Shown: in pieces, positions 9,084-17,486 of the stretch | How the letters are laid out: each line of letters begins with the position of its first letter | Numbering within the stretch: the first letter of the stretch is position 1 | Origin: Bin87 sp965207585 | GTDB taxonomy: Bacteria; Chloroflexota; Dehalococcoidia; Lucifugimonadales; UBA3495 | Reading direction: 5' to 3' | NCBI GenBank assembly: GCA_965207585.1 | Contig: CBDBMT010000003.1 | Span: forward strand, 2,356,001 to 2,420,000 | Length of the DNA stretch: 64,000 nucleotides | The notes under the pieces: model-generated | The model's database searches: none | Told to the model about the DNA's origin: nothing | What the model saw: the letters and a program-made list of their open reading frames with translations, nothing else | Position numbers and translations under genes: made by a program

Positions 9084-10237
9084 GCGGCACCGCCGGCGCC
9101 CAGCGCCTGCCTGATTTCCCCGAGCACCTCGTGGTCGGTTTCGTCGGCCGAAGCGTCGGCCAGCGAAGAGCGGGCTGCAGCGCCGCCGATGCGGCCCAGA
9201 GCCCATGCGGCGTGGGCTCGCACCAAAGGCGGAGCAGAACGCAACGCATGGGCTAGAGCCGGCACGGCAGAAGGGTCGCCGGCATTGCCCAGGGCGACGC
9301 AGGCGTTGCGCTGCATTCCCACGCGCTTGGCGCGCATGACCGGGGTTCCGGCGAAACGCTCACGGAACCGTTCGTCGGTCATCTCGAGCAGCTCAACCAG
9401 TTCGACTGCCGATAGGTCGGTGCGGCCAAAGTTGGGGTCACCGGTGAACTTGGCCTTGCGGTTCACCGGGCATACTTCCTGGCAGATGTCGCAGCCGAAG
9501 ACCCAGTTGCCCATGAATGAGCGTAGTTCGACGGGTATGACGCCCTTGTGCTCGATGGTCAGGTAGCTGATGCAGCGGCGATTGTCGACGACGTACGGGG
9601 CGACGATGGCGTCAGTGGGACACGCCGGCATGCAGCGGGTGCACTGGCCACAGGTCTTGGCAAGAGGCGCGTCTGGAGCCAGCGGGAGATCGGTGATGAT
9701 CTGCCCCAGCAGGAGCCAAGAGCCGTAGTTCGGGTTGAGGATGTTGCCGTTCTTGCCGAACCAGCCGAGGCCGGCGCGAGCCGCCGCGGCGCGGTCGAGC
9801 ATCGGCCCGTCGTCGACGTGCCAACGGGCGGCGAACCGCTCGCCGACCCGCCAGGTCAAGTCCAGCACCATCCGGCGCATGCGGCGTTTCATGACGCGGT
9901 GGTAATCGCGACCCCGGGCGTAGCGGGCGATGAGGCCCACTTCGCCTGAAGCAGCCGGATCTTCCACAGGAAAGTAGTTCCAGCCCAGGGAGATGATCGA
10001 GCGGGCGCCGGGCAGCAGTGCTTCCGGATCCGTGCCGCGCTGCACTCGCTGGCGGTTGAACCAGGGCAGACCGTCCATGAGGCCAGCATCGATGCGGCGA
10101 AGAGCTTCCTCGCGGTCGAAGGCGAAATCTACGGCGGAGGCGACGGCGACCAGGTCGAAACCGGCATCGGACGCGGCCGTGTCAACCCATCGGCGCAGCC
10201 GGGCCGGGTCCACGCCGATGTTTTCCCCGGTGTTCAC
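9068..10237 (-). CDS. queG: Epoxyqueuosine reductase QueG
   Basis: A 389-aa cobalamin- and iron-sulfur-dependent enzyme that reduces epoxyqueuosine to queuosine in tRNA. Two ferredoxin-like clusters are clear: Cys196/199/202/206 (CGQCTRCMPACP) and Cys249/252/256 (CDICQEVCP). An N-terminal corrinoid-binding region has GWFGKNGN near residue 158, and a C-terminal HEAT-like segment covers about 300-375. Start GTG 10237 overlaps the stop of the upstream dUTPase-like gene (GTGA), so the two are translationally coupled. QueA, the preceding pathway enzyme, is encoded at 35590-36636. Confidence 0.93.
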   Translation of the reverse strand: MNTGENIGVDPARLRRWVDTAASDAGFDLVAVASAVDFAFDREEALRRIDAGLMDGLPWFNRQRVQRGTDPEALLPGARSIISLGWNYFPVEDPAASGEVGLIARYARGRDYHRVMKRRMRRMVLDLTWRVGERFAARWHVDDGPMLDRAAAARAGLGWFGKNGNILNPNYGSWLLLGQIITDLPLAPDAPLAKTCGQCTRCMPACPTDAIVAPYVVDNRRCISYLTIEHKGVIPVELRSFMGNWVFGCDICQEVCPVNRKAKFTGDPNFGRTDLSAVELVELLEMTDERFRERFAGTPVMRAKRVGMQRNACVALGNAGDPSAVPALAHALRSAPPLVRAHAAWALGRIGGAAARSSLADASADETDHEVLGEIRQALGAGGAAYSLS

Positions 10238-10773
10238 AGGTTCTCTCGCTGGTATTGGCCGTCGTAGCCCCGTGCATCCGGCGCGCTCAGAGGAAAGAAG
10301 ATCAGTTGGGCGATGCGGGCGTCTCGCTGGAAGCGAAAACCGGCAGGATTATGCACCACCAGCAATGCTTGCGAGCGGCCGCTGTAGCCAGCGTCCCACA
10401 CGGCGGTATGCACTGACACGCCCATGCGCAGCAGGCTGGACCGGGGACGGCCGAGGGCCATGAGCCAGCGGGGCAGGTTGACCACCTCGTTGAAGGTGAC
10501 CAGGTAGTGGCCGTTAGGCAGAACCAGCCAGCCGTTGCGTCCGAAGTCCAGCTCGGTGGATCCGGGCAGCATCCGGTCGGCATCGGAGACGCCGACGGAG
10601 CCGGCTTCTGGAGAATACGACGCCACAGAGCGCACGGTGACGTCGACGCCGTTGGGCTGGAGCTGACCGTGCAGGTCGGGACATTCTTCCAGCAGTGGAG
10701 GATGTCCTGCCAGCAACACCGCGATGGCGTCCCGATTGAGCGCGCCCTGGATGCTTGTCGGGTTCCTGGTCAT
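10234..10773 (-). CDS. dUTPase/dCTP deaminase-family protein
   Basis: A 179-aa trimeric dUTPase-fold protein. The signature GRPRSSLLRMGV and the following DAGYSGR resemble the dCTP deaminase/dUTP pyrophosphatase superfamily, and RIAQLIFF is the conserved strand before the C-terminus. The expected role is clearing dUTP and supplying dUMP for thymidylate synthesis. Deaminase and pyrophosphatase cannot be separated with confidence; the archaeal-type dUTPase is my preferred reading. Start ATG 10773 lacks a strong ribosome-binding site. The stop overlaps the queG start by 4 bases. Confidence 0.8.
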   Translation of the reverse strand: MTRNPTSIQGALNRDAIAVLLAGHPPLLEECPDLHGQLQPNGVDVTVRSVASYSPEAGSVGVSDADRMLPGSTELDFGRNGWLVLPNGHYLVTFNEVVNLPRWLMALGRPRSSLLRMGVSVHTAVWDAGYSGRSQALLVVHNPAGFRFQRDARIAQLIFFPLSAPDARGYDGQYQRENL

Positions 10774-10848
10774 TACATGGAAAACAATTCACCCGCCGGC
10801 GTCTCTGGTGAGCACGCACGGCGGGTGGATTTGCGCAGCTGATAGCCG

Positions 10849-12474
10849 CTAGTCGTGCATGAAATCCTGGATGTCGGCGGGCAGGGGCTCGTACTTGGGG
10901 ATCTCGGTGACAACCGCCTGGGTAGTCAGGAGCATACCGGCTACGGAGCCGGCGTTTTGCAGGGCCGACCGGGTCACCTTGGCGGGGTCAATGATGCCAC
11001 GCGCCACCAGGCCGGTGTAATCGCCGCGGTCGGCGTCGAAGCCGTAGTCGCCCTCGCCGTTGCGGACGTTCTCGACGATGACGGCGCCCTTGTAGCCGGC
11101 GTTGTCGGCGATGGTATTCAGGGGAGCCTCCAGGGCCTCACGAACCAGCCGGATGCCCACGGCTTCGTCGCCGGAGGCCGAGCCCAGGATGCCGTCCAAG
11201 GCGGCCTGGGCGCGGAGGAGGGTGACGCCGCCGCCGGGGATTACCCCTTCTTCAACGGCAGCGCGGGTGGCGGCCAGGGCGTCCTCGGTTCGGCTTTTGC
11301 GCTCGTTGAGCTCGGGCTCCGTGGCCGCGCCGACCTTGATGACGGCGACGCCGCCGGCGAGGTTGGCCAGGCGCTCCTGGAGCTTCTCCCGGTCGTAGTC
11401 CGACGTGGTGTCCTCGATCTGGACGCGGAGCTCGGAGACGCGGCCGGTGATGTCATCCTCGTGGCCGCGGCCCTCAACGATGGTGGTCTCGTCCTTGGAG
11501 GCCACCACGCGGCGGGCGGAACCCAGCTGATCAATGGACACCGAGTCGAGGCGCATCCCGGTATCACTGGTGACTACGGTGCCGCCGGTCATGATCGCCA
11601 GGTCTTCCAGCAGGGCCTTGCGGCGCTCGCCGAAGCCGGGGGCTTTGACGGCGAGGCTGATGATGGTGCCGCGCAGTCGGTTGACCACCAGCGTGGCCAG
11701 GGCCTCACCCTCCACGTCTTCAGCAATGATGACCAATGGACGGCGGCCGCCCTGGGCTACCGCCTCGAGGGCGGGCACCACGTCGGCGGCGGAGGACAGC
11801 TTCTGGTCGGTGAGCAGGAACAGAGGCTCGTCGATGGAGCACTCCATGCGGTCGGTGTCGGTGACGAAGTGAGGCGACAGGTAGCCGCGGTCCAGGCGCA
11901 TGCCCTCCACAACGTCCAACTCGTCGGTGAGGCTCCGGCTCTCCTCCACGGTGATGATGCCCTCGCGTCCTACCTTGTCCATGGCGTCGGCGATCAACTC
12001 GGCGATGGCTTCTTCGTGGGCGGACAGGGCGGCGACGCGGGCGACCTGCTCCCGGCTTTCCACGGCGGCCGCTTGGTCGCTGATTTCATTGCATACGGCC
12101 GACACGGCCCGGTCGATGCCGGACTTCAGGGCCAGCGGGTTGGCGCCGGCGGCAACGTTCATGAAGCCGCCCTGGATGATGGAGCGGGCCAGCACAATGG
12201 AGGTGGTGGTGCCGTCGCCCACCACGTCGTTGGTCTTGGAGGCAGCTTCCTTGACCACCTGGGCGCCCATGTTTTCGTAGGGGTCGGGCAGTTCAATTTC
12301 CTTGGCGATGGTGACGCCGTCGCTGCACACCACGGGAAGGGTCCAGACGCGCCCCAGAATAACGTTGCGGCCGCTGGGCCCCAGGGTCAGGGCGACGGCG
12401 CGCCCGAGCTGGTCAACGCCGCTCATCAGGCTCTGTCGAGCGTTCTCATCGAAAATCAACTGCTTTTCGGGCAT
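10849..12474 (-). CDS. groL: Chaperonin GroEL (60 kDa), truncated tail
   Basis: A 541-aa group I chaperonin. The ATPase motif GDGTTTSIVLA, the apical substrate-binding region and the GGGVTLL segment near the C-terminal equatorial domain are all present. It folds proteins in a double ring capped by GroES. Two oddities: no groES is adjacent, and the C-terminus (DIQDFMHD) lacks the Gly-Gly-Met tail of canonical GroEL, which suggests a paralogue or specialised copy. A promoter with an overlapping palindrome lies upstream. The long plus-strand open frame opposite it is a GC-rich shadow. Confidence 0.93.
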   Translation of the reverse strand: MPEKQLIFDENARQSLMSGVDQLGRAVALTLGPSGRNVILGRVWTLPVVCSDGVTIAKEIELPDPYENMGAQVVKEAASKTNDVVGDGTTTSIVLARSIIQGGFMNVAAGANPLALKSGIDRAVSAVCNEISDQAAAVESREQVARVAALSAHEEAIAELIADAMDKVGREGIITVEESRSLTDELDVVEGMRLDRGYLSPHFVTDTDRMECSIDEPLFLLTDQKLSSAADVVPALEAVAQGGRRPLVIIAEDVEGEALATLVVNRLRGTIISLAVKAPGFGERRKALLEDLAIMTGGTVVTSDTGMRLDSVSIDQLGSARRVVASKDETTIVEGRGHEDDITGRVSELRVQIEDTTSDYDREKLQERLANLAGGVAVIKVGAATEPELNERKSRTEDALAATRAAVEEGVIPGGGVTLLRAQAALDGILGSASGDEAVGIRLVREALEAPLNTIADNAGYKGAVIVENVRNGEGDYGFDADRGDYTGLVARGIIDPAKVTRSALQNAGSVAGMLLTTQAVVTEIPKYEPLPADIQDFMHD

Positions 12475-12576
12475 GGCGGGGATCCTCCGCTAATGGGGTC
12501 AATGTAGTTGCAAACAGGAATAATGGTACTGAAAAGCGCGCCCTGCATCCGTTTCCGGGTGTGGCTTTCAGCACAA

Positions 12577-12604
12577 CAATTTTCGGGCAACATGCCCGAA
12601 ATTG
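12577..12604. promoter_or_regulatory. Palindrome overlapping the groEL core promoter (candidate operator)
   Basis: An inverted repeat (CAATTTTCGGGCA, 3-base centre, TGCCCGAAATTG; one bulged base) lies inside the -35/-10 spacer of the groEL promoter. It is not a CIRCE element. A repressor bound here would block groEL and might affect the divergent rpsT gene. Confidence 0.5.
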
Positions 12605-12608
12605 TCAA
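12579..12608 (-). promoter_or_regulatory. groEL promoter
   Basis: Minus strand: TTGACA (12603-12608), an 18-base spacer and GAAAAT (12579-12584). The -10 is weak (4/6), but the -35 is perfect. The leader to the ATG at 12474 is about 100 bases. Confidence 0.5.
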
Positions 12609-12658
12609 CCTGAAACGATGGGCGATGGCCGGCGTCGCGGACACCGGGCAAAAGGCGG

Positions 12659-12688
12659 ATGACAAACGGGGAGAGGGTTTGGTAACAT
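12659..12688 (+). promoter_or_regulatory. rpsT promoter
   Basis: ATGACA (12659-12664), an 18-base spacer and TAACAT (12683-12688), about 36 bases before the TTG start of rpsT. Confidence 0.5.
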
Positions 12689-12724
12689 CATGTCCTCTAA
12701 AAACAGTCCCGAGGAGTTAGAACC

Positions 12725-12979
12725 TTGCCGGCCCAGAAAGCCCACCGCCAGTCCGTAAAGCGCTACGCGCGCAACATGAGCGCCCGCCGTGCCACCCGTA
12801 CCGCCATCAACCGCGCCCGGCGTGCGGTAGCGGCGGCCGAGCCCGATTCCGAGGAAGCGGTGCGCAAGGCCATGAGTATGCTCGACGTGGCGGTCCGGAA
12901 AGGCATACTGCACAAGAACAACGCATCGCGGCGGAAGGGCCGCCTGGCGGCGGCGCTCAATCGATCCCGCGCTTCGTAG
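12725..12979 (+). CDS. rpsT: 30S ribosomal protein S20
   Basis: An 84-aa basic protein with the S20 pattern: an Arg/Lys-rich first helix, the AINRARRAV segment and the C-terminal KGILHKNNASRRKGRL stretch that binds 16S rRNA. It is an early assembly protein of the small subunit. The start is TTG 12725 with GAGGAGTT about 10 bases upstream. TTG starts are frequent for rpsT and may serve autoregulation. It is monocistronic; the next gene, lexA, has its own promoter. Confidence 0.95.
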   Translation: MPAQKAHRQSVKRYARNMSARRATRTAINRARRAVAAAEPDSEEAVRKAMSMLDVAVRKGILHKNNASRRKGRLAAALNRSRAS

Positions 12980-13154
12980 ATTTCCAGCGCGCCAGAGCAT
13001 CGGATCGCCCGAGGGTTGGTCGGACCCTGCGGGCGTTTCGGCTTATCTGCCTGGCGCTGCTGCCGATCCGCGTTCTCCGCGCCGGGGCTGCGCAAACCAC
13101 GGGCGCCGGCGGATGATCGTCGTCGACACACTGGATTTTCATGACCAACGCGTG

Positions 13155-13183
13155 TTGACAACCCGCTGTCGATTTATTAGCAT
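13155..13183 (+). promoter_or_regulatory. lexA promoter
   Basis: TTGACA (13155-13160), a 17-base spacer and TAGCAT (13178-13183). The predicted start near 13190 falls at the edge of the SOS box, so LexA binding would occlude initiation. The rest of the 263-base gap before lexA shows no gene. Confidence 0.7.
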
Positions 13184-13191
13184 ATCGGTGC

Positions 13192-13205
13192 CGAACATTA
13201 GTTTG
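13192..13205. promoter_or_regulatory. SOS box (LexA operator), Gram-positive type
   Basis: CGAACATTAGTTTG matches the CGAAC-N4-GTTYG core of the Gram-positive LexA operator. It sits immediately downstream of the -10 and 38 bases before the lexA start. This is strong evidence for autoregulation by the encoded LexA. Confidence 0.8.
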
Positions 13206-13242
13206 CGATACGGAGAATTCACCTGGTGCGGAGGTAGCCCAA

Positions 13243-13896
13243 ATGCCACCGAAGAAGAACCTGAGGCCCCGACAGCAGCAAATCCTGGATTTCATCGAGC
13301 AATTCCTGGACGAAAACGGCATCCCGCCGACGGTGCGGGACATTCAACGAGGCTGCAGCATCAGCAGTACGTCGGTCGTCGACTACAACCTGCGTTTGAT
13401 GGAGCGTGACGGGTATCTGAAGCGACGCTCGGAAGTGGCGCGGGGTATCGAACTCCTGGACGAAACGGGCCTGCCGGTAGCCAACGGCGCTGCCAGAGTG
13501 CAGATAGTGGGCAGCATTGCCGCTGGCGAGCCGATACCGGCCTTCTCCTCGGAAGGAGTGGACTCGGCCGCCGAATTCGACATCGTGGAAGTGCGCCCGG
13601 ACCTCAAGAAGCGGCACGGAACGCTGTACGCGCTGTCCGTCAAGGGCACGTCGATGATCGACGCCCTGATTGACGACGGCGACGTGGTGGTAATCAAGCC
13701 GACCAACACGGCCCGCAACGGCGAAATGGTGGTGGCCTGGCTGAGAGAGGAAGAAGAAGCGACCCTCAAAAAGTTTTTCCGCGAGGGCGACCAGGTACGG
13801 CTGCAACCGGCCAACAGCACCATGGACCCGATCTACGTGTCAGCGGACAACGTGGAGGTGAAGGGCCGTGTGGTGGAAGTACTCCGGCAGTTCTAG
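13243..13896 (+). CDS. lexA: LexA repressor
   Basis: A 217-aa SOS repressor. The N-terminal winged helix-turn-helix (about 1-70) has recognition region ISSTSVVDYNL. The C-terminal S24 peptidase domain shows the Ala94-Gly95 self-cleavage site, nucleophile Ser137 in GTSMID and general base Lys176 in ATLKKF. RecA-stimulated autocleavage would release DNA-repair genes. The ribosome-binding site GGAGGT lies about 8 bases before the ATG. Its own promoter carries an SOS box. It converges with nrtS, separated by 14 bases. Confidence 0.95.
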   Translation: MPPKKNLRPRQQQILDFIEQFLDENGIPPTVRDIQRGCSISSTSVVDYNLRLMERDGYLKRRSEVARGIELLDETGLPVANGAARVQIVGSIAAGEPIPAFSSEGVDSAAEFDIVEVRPDLKKRHGTLYALSVKGTSMIDALIDDGDVVVIKPTNTARNGEMVVAWLREEEEATLKKFFREGDQVRLQPANSTMDPIYVSADNVEVKGRVVEVLRQF

Positions 13897-13910
13897 GCCG
13901 GGAAGCGACT

Positions 13911-14222
13911 TCAGTTTCGGCTGTTGGCCAGGGCTCCGTAGGTGGCTACCAGGAAGGGAACGCAGTAGGTCAGCGGAATTTTCCATGCCAGCGCGCCGGC
14001 CAGATCGCCGGTGACGATGGCGTCACCCTGATTCAGCGCCGTGAGAGCCGTGCCCACCACGGCGCTGGCGATTAACGACCGGCGCAGCATGGGCCAGTGA
14101 CGCAGGGCGCACCGGAGGCACTTGGTGATGCCCGCTGCCGCGCCGCGAGGTCGAAAGGTGAAGCTGGCGCTGCTGGCCGTTGGTCGGCTGCACCGTTGGC
14201 ATGGGAGCGCGTCGGCTGACAT
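13911..14222 (-). CDS. nrtS: NrtS-like nitrate/nitrite transporter protein with N-terminal CxxC pairs
   Basis: A 103-aa protein. Residues about 45-103 match the small two-helix NrtS family (RRSLIASAVVGTAL...NQGDAI...PFLVATYGA), associated with nitrate/nitrite transport. The N-terminal part is unusual: two CxxC pairs (Cys8/11 and Cys35/38) could form a zinc knuckle. It is the last gene of the nusA-truB transcription unit, 13 bases after truB. The family match rests on motif recognition. The role of the cysteine module is unknown. Confidence 0.65.
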   Translation of the reverse strand: MSADALPCQRCSRPTASSASFTFRPRGAAAGITKCLRCALRHWPMLRRSLIASAVVGTALTALNQGDAIVTGDLAGALAWKIPLTYCVPFLVATYGALANSRN

Positions 14223-14235
14223 GGTTCGACTCGCC

Positions 14236-15195
14236 TCAGACGACGGCGGCGGGAGCGTAGGGCGACGGGTCGCTCAGGTCGAACACCCGGGTCGGCGCCA
14301 AGCGTCCATCGGTTTCAGGGCGGGCCAGGGCGAGAAACACGCCGTCGGGGTCGTAGATGCGCCACAGCCGTGGGTCCGGTGGGTCAATTTGGGCGGATCC
14401 GGCGTAAATGGTCTGGCCGTGGCGCACGGCCCACGCGCGGTCTGCCTCAACCTGCACAGCCGGAAGTTCACGCAGAGCCCAATCGAGGGGATGCAGGTGG
14501 CCCGTCCAATCGCCCGAGGCGGCGGCCTGCTCCAGGGCATCGAGGGAGATTCCTTCTGAGCATTCAAATTGGCCGCAGGACAGGCGGACCAACTCGGACA
14601 CGTAGGCGCCGCAGCCGATGGTTTGGCCAAGGTCGTGGGCGATGGAGCGGAGATACGTTCCCCGGCCGCACTCAACGGTGAAGGTGACGAAAGGAAGCCG
14701 TATGTCGTCTATGGAAATCGAACGTACGGACACGCGGCGCGGGGAGCGTTCAATCTCACGGCCGGCCCGGGCCAGATCGTAGAGCCGGCGGCCGTCGACC
14801 TTGACCGCGCTGTACATCGGAGGCAGTTGATCGATTTCACCGACGAAATTGCCGAGTGAGCCGGCGATTTCCGCCCGGGTCAGCCAGGAGGGATCGCAAG
14901 TCTCTTGGATGTCGCCTTCAGCATCGTGGGTGTTGCTGATTGCGCCCAATCGCACTGTCATGCGGTAGCGCTTCCATCCGGAGACGACCAACTCCATAAG
15001 ACGGGTAGCCTGCCCGAAGCAGATAGGCAGGACGCCTTCTGCCAGCGGGTCCAGAGTGCCGGCGTGGCCAACCTTTCTGCGCTGACCGGTGATGCGCTTC
15101 ACACGCCGGACAGCGTCCATGGAGGTGATGCCGACAGGTTTATGGAGGTTGAGGAAACCGTTGACTGCCGGCCGGCCTTGTCCACCAGCAGGCAT
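14236..15195 (-). CDS. truB: tRNA pseudouridine synthase B
   Basis: A 319-aa enzyme that makes pseudouridine-55 in the T-loop of tRNAs. The catalytic motif GHAGTLDPLAEGVL has the nucleophile Asp49. The N-terminal LNLHKPVGITS segment and the KVDGRRLYDLARAG motif are also typical, and a C-terminal PUA-like extension follows. It starts 4 bases after rbfA stops and lies in the classical nusA-infB-rbfA-truB order. Confidence 0.95.
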   Translation of the reverse strand: MPAGGQGRPAVNGFLNLHKPVGITSMDAVRRVKRITGQRRKVGHAGTLDPLAEGVLPICFGQATRLMELVVSGWKRYRMTVRLGAISNTHDAEGDIQETCDPSWLTRAEIAGSLGNFVGEIDQLPPMYSAVKVDGRRLYDLARAGREIERSPRRVSVRSISIDDIRLPFVTFTVECGRGTYLRSIAHDLGQTIGCGAYVSELVRLSCGQFECSEGISLDALEQAAASGDWTGHLHPLDWALRELPAVQVEADRAWAVRHGQTIYAGSAQIDPPDPRLWRIYDPDGVFLALARPETDGRLAPTRVFDLSDPSPYAPAAVV

Positions 15196-15199
15196 GCGC

Positions 15200-15592
15200 T
15201 CAGGCCCGTCCCGCCCACGCTTGGGCGCTGTCTTCCGTTTCGTCCGGCACCTCCAGATCGTCGATCAATTGCATCAGGCGATCGGCCTCAAGCAAGGCGT
15301 CGTCCAGCTGGAAGGTGAGGAACGGCACGTGACGCAGGGAGACGCGACTGCGCAACTCCCGACGCAGGTAGGATGCGGAGGACTGGATCCCGGCCAATGC
15401 TTCCTGGCGGACGGCTTCCGTGCCCATCACGCTGACGTAGACCCGGGCGCTGCGCAGGTCCGACGCGGTGCGTACCTGGGTGATGGTGATGATGCCTTTC
15501 AGGCGAGGGTCGTTGACCTGTGAAGCCAGCAGGCCGGCGATTTCCTCGCGGAGCAGGCCGTTGACCCGCTCCATTCGTCGGCGGTCCGCCAT
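15200..15592 (-). CDS. rbfA: Ribosome-binding factor A
   Basis: A 130-aa KH-like protein needed for late 16S rRNA maturation in the 30S subunit. It shows the family pattern ERVNGLLREEIA, the DPRL segment, and a central beta strand with ARVYVSVMG. The start is ATG 15592. A longer frame to 15703 overlaps infB and was not used. The gap to infB is 29 bases. Confidence 0.93.
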   Translation of the reverse strand: MADRRRMERVNGLLREEIAGLLASQVNDPRLKGIITITQVRTASDLRSARVYVSVMGTEAVRQEALAGIQSSASYLRRELRSRVSLRHVPFLTFQLDDALLEADRLMQLIDDLEVPDETEDSAQAWAGRA

Positions 15593-15621
15593 GGGTAAAC
15601 CTCTCAGTATCTGCTGGAAGT

Positions 15622-17430
15622 CTAGTTGGCCCGCTCCATGCGGTAGGCCACGATCAGGTCGCCTTCCTCGAAGTCGTTGAAACCGTCCAGGACGATGCCG
15701 CACTCGGTTCCGGCAGTGGCTTGGTTTACCTCGTCGCGGAAGTGGCGGAGGCTGCCGATCTGGGTTTCCCTAACGACCTCATCATCGCGCATGACGCGGA
15801 TGTTGCCCTGCCTGACGATGCGACCATCGAGGACACGACAGCCGGCGATGCGGACGCCCCGGCGCCCGGGGAAAATTTCCCGGATTTCGGCGCGGCCCAC
15901 GACCACCTCTTCGTACTCCGGTTCCAGCAGTCCCTGGAGCGCAGCTTCCACGTCTTCCAGCAGGCGGTAGATGATCCGGTAATTGCGGACCTCGACACCA
16001 AGGCGTTCGGCGGTACGCTCGGCTCCCACTTCAAACCCGACATTGAAAGCCAGCACGATGCCACCAGATGCGGCAGCCAATTGCACATCGGAATCGCTGA
16101 CCGCCCCCGATCCGGAGTGGATGATTCGGGCCTTGACGTCGCCCTCGGACAATTCCTCGATTGATTGGACGGCGGCTTCGACGCTTCCCTGGACGTCGGC
16201 CTTGAGGACCAGCACCAGTTCCTTGACGTCGCCGGCATCGATCTGCTTCACGACGCTGTCAAGCGTGAGCACCGTTTCCAGGTTGCCGGTGCTGGAACGC
16301 TGCTCACGGCGGCCCGCCATCTGACGGGCGGCGCGTTCGCTGCTGACTACCGACAGAATGTCACCGGCTTCCGGCACCGCGTTCAGCCCCGTTACCACAC
16401 CGGGTGACCCCGGAGTGATGGAGTCGATGCTCTTTCCCTGTTCGTTGGCGATGGCCCGGACGCGTCCCCAGGCGGTTCCGGCGACGATATAGTCGCCCAC
16501 ACGCAGGGTGCCGGCCTGGATCAGGACGGTGGCCGAAGGTCCACGGCGGCGGTCAAGGGTGGCCTCGACGATGACGCCGGCGGCGGAGCGGTCGGGATTG
16601 GCCTTGAGCTCGAGGATCTCCGACAGCACCGAGAGGTTTTCCAGGAGGTCGTCGACCCCGTCGCCGGTCTGGGCGGAAACCGGCACGGCGATCACGTCGC
16701 CGCCCCATTCTTCCACGAGCAGGTTGCGCTCGCTGAGCTGACGCTTGACCACGTCGGGCTGCGCGGTGGGAAGGTCCATCTTGTTGATGGCGATGACGAT
16801 GGGCACGTCGGCGGCGCGGGCGTGGTCGATCGCCTCATCGGTCTGCGGCATGATGCCGTCGTCGGCGGCCACGACCAGTACGGCGATGTCGGTGACCCTC
16901 GCGCCACGCGAACGGATCGCGGTGAACGCGGCGTGGCCCGGCGTGTCCAGGAAGGTGATGGGCTGCCCTTCATGCACGACCTGGTATGCGCCGATGTGCT
17001 GGGTAATGCCACCCGCCTCCTTTTCGACCACTGCCGACTGACGTATGTAGTCGAGGAGGCTGGTTTTGCCATGGTCAACGTGGCCCAGGATGGTGATGAC
17101 CGGCGGGCGAGGTTGCAGCTTTTCGTTCATTTCCTGCGAAGCGGCGTTGATGGAGGCGGTGTCCGCTTTTTGCTCCGCCAGCCGGGTGCGAACTCCGTAA
17201 GCCGCCGCGGCCACGGCGGCAACCTGGTGGTCGATTACCTGGTTGACGTTGACCATGATCCCGTGGCGCATCAACTGCTTGATGACGTCGATGGGCGACT
17301 GGTCCAGGAGTTCGGCGAGGTCCTTGACGGTGAGGGATTCCGGCAGGACTAATGCCCGCGGCGTGCTGCGGCGCGGCTCGTTGCGACGGGCGCGGCGGGG
17401 TCCGGAGCGTTGTTCGGTTGTCGTAGTCAT
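15622..17430 (-). CDS. infB: Translation initiation factor IF-2 (short form)
   Basis: A 602-aa GTPase that brings initiator tRNA to the 30S subunit. The G1 motif GHVDHGKT is at about 116-123, followed by DTPGH and NKMD. The N-terminal region is short (about 110 residues with a basic patch and an IF2_N helix), unlike the long N-domain of proteobacterial IF-2. Start ATG 17430 is set by GGAGGAGG about 10 bases upstream. An in-frame GTG at 17439 sits inside that Shine-Dalgarno and was rejected. Confidence 0.96.
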   Translation of the reverse strand: MTTTTEQRSGPRRARRNEPRRSTPRALVLPESLTVKDLAELLDQSPIDVIKQLMRHGIMVNVNQVIDHQVAAVAAAAYGVRTRLAEQKADTASINAASQEMNEKLQPRPPVITILGHVDHGKTSLLDYIRQSAVVEKEAGGITQHIGAYQVVHEGQPITFLDTPGHAAFTAIRSRGARVTDIAVLVVAADDGIMPQTDEAIDHARAADVPIVIAINKMDLPTAQPDVVKRQLSERNLLVEEWGGDVIAVPVSAQTGDGVDDLLENLSVLSEILELKANPDRSAAGVIVEATLDRRRGPSATVLIQAGTLRVGDYIVAGTAWGRVRAIANEQGKSIDSITPGSPGVVTGLNAVPEAGDILSVVSSERAARQMAGRREQRSSTGNLETVLTLDSVVKQIDAGDVKELVLVLKADVQGSVEAAVQSIEELSEGDVKARIIHSGSGAVSDSDVQLAAASGGIVLAFNVGFEVGAERTAERLGVEVRNYRIIYRLLEDVEAALQGLLEPEYEEVVVGRAEIREIFPGRRGVRIAGCRVLDGRIVRQGNIRVMRDDEVVRETQIGSLRHFRDEVNQATAGTECGIVLDGFNDFEEGDLIVAYRMERAN

Positions 17431-17486
17431 AGGTAGCACCTCCTCCAGCGGAATTGCCGTTCACGCGGGGTTGTCCCCTCACGGGA

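Noticed and set aside
10855..12507. Long open frame on the plus strand opposite groEL
   Set aside because: A high-GC antisense shadow of groEL, with no recognisable domain. The same holds for long frames opposite the amidohydrolase, thiC, IF-2 and NusA genes.
12475..12724. CIRCE element before groEL
   Set aside because: No TTAGCACTC-N9-GAGTGCTAA match exists. A different inverted repeat (12577-12604) is present.
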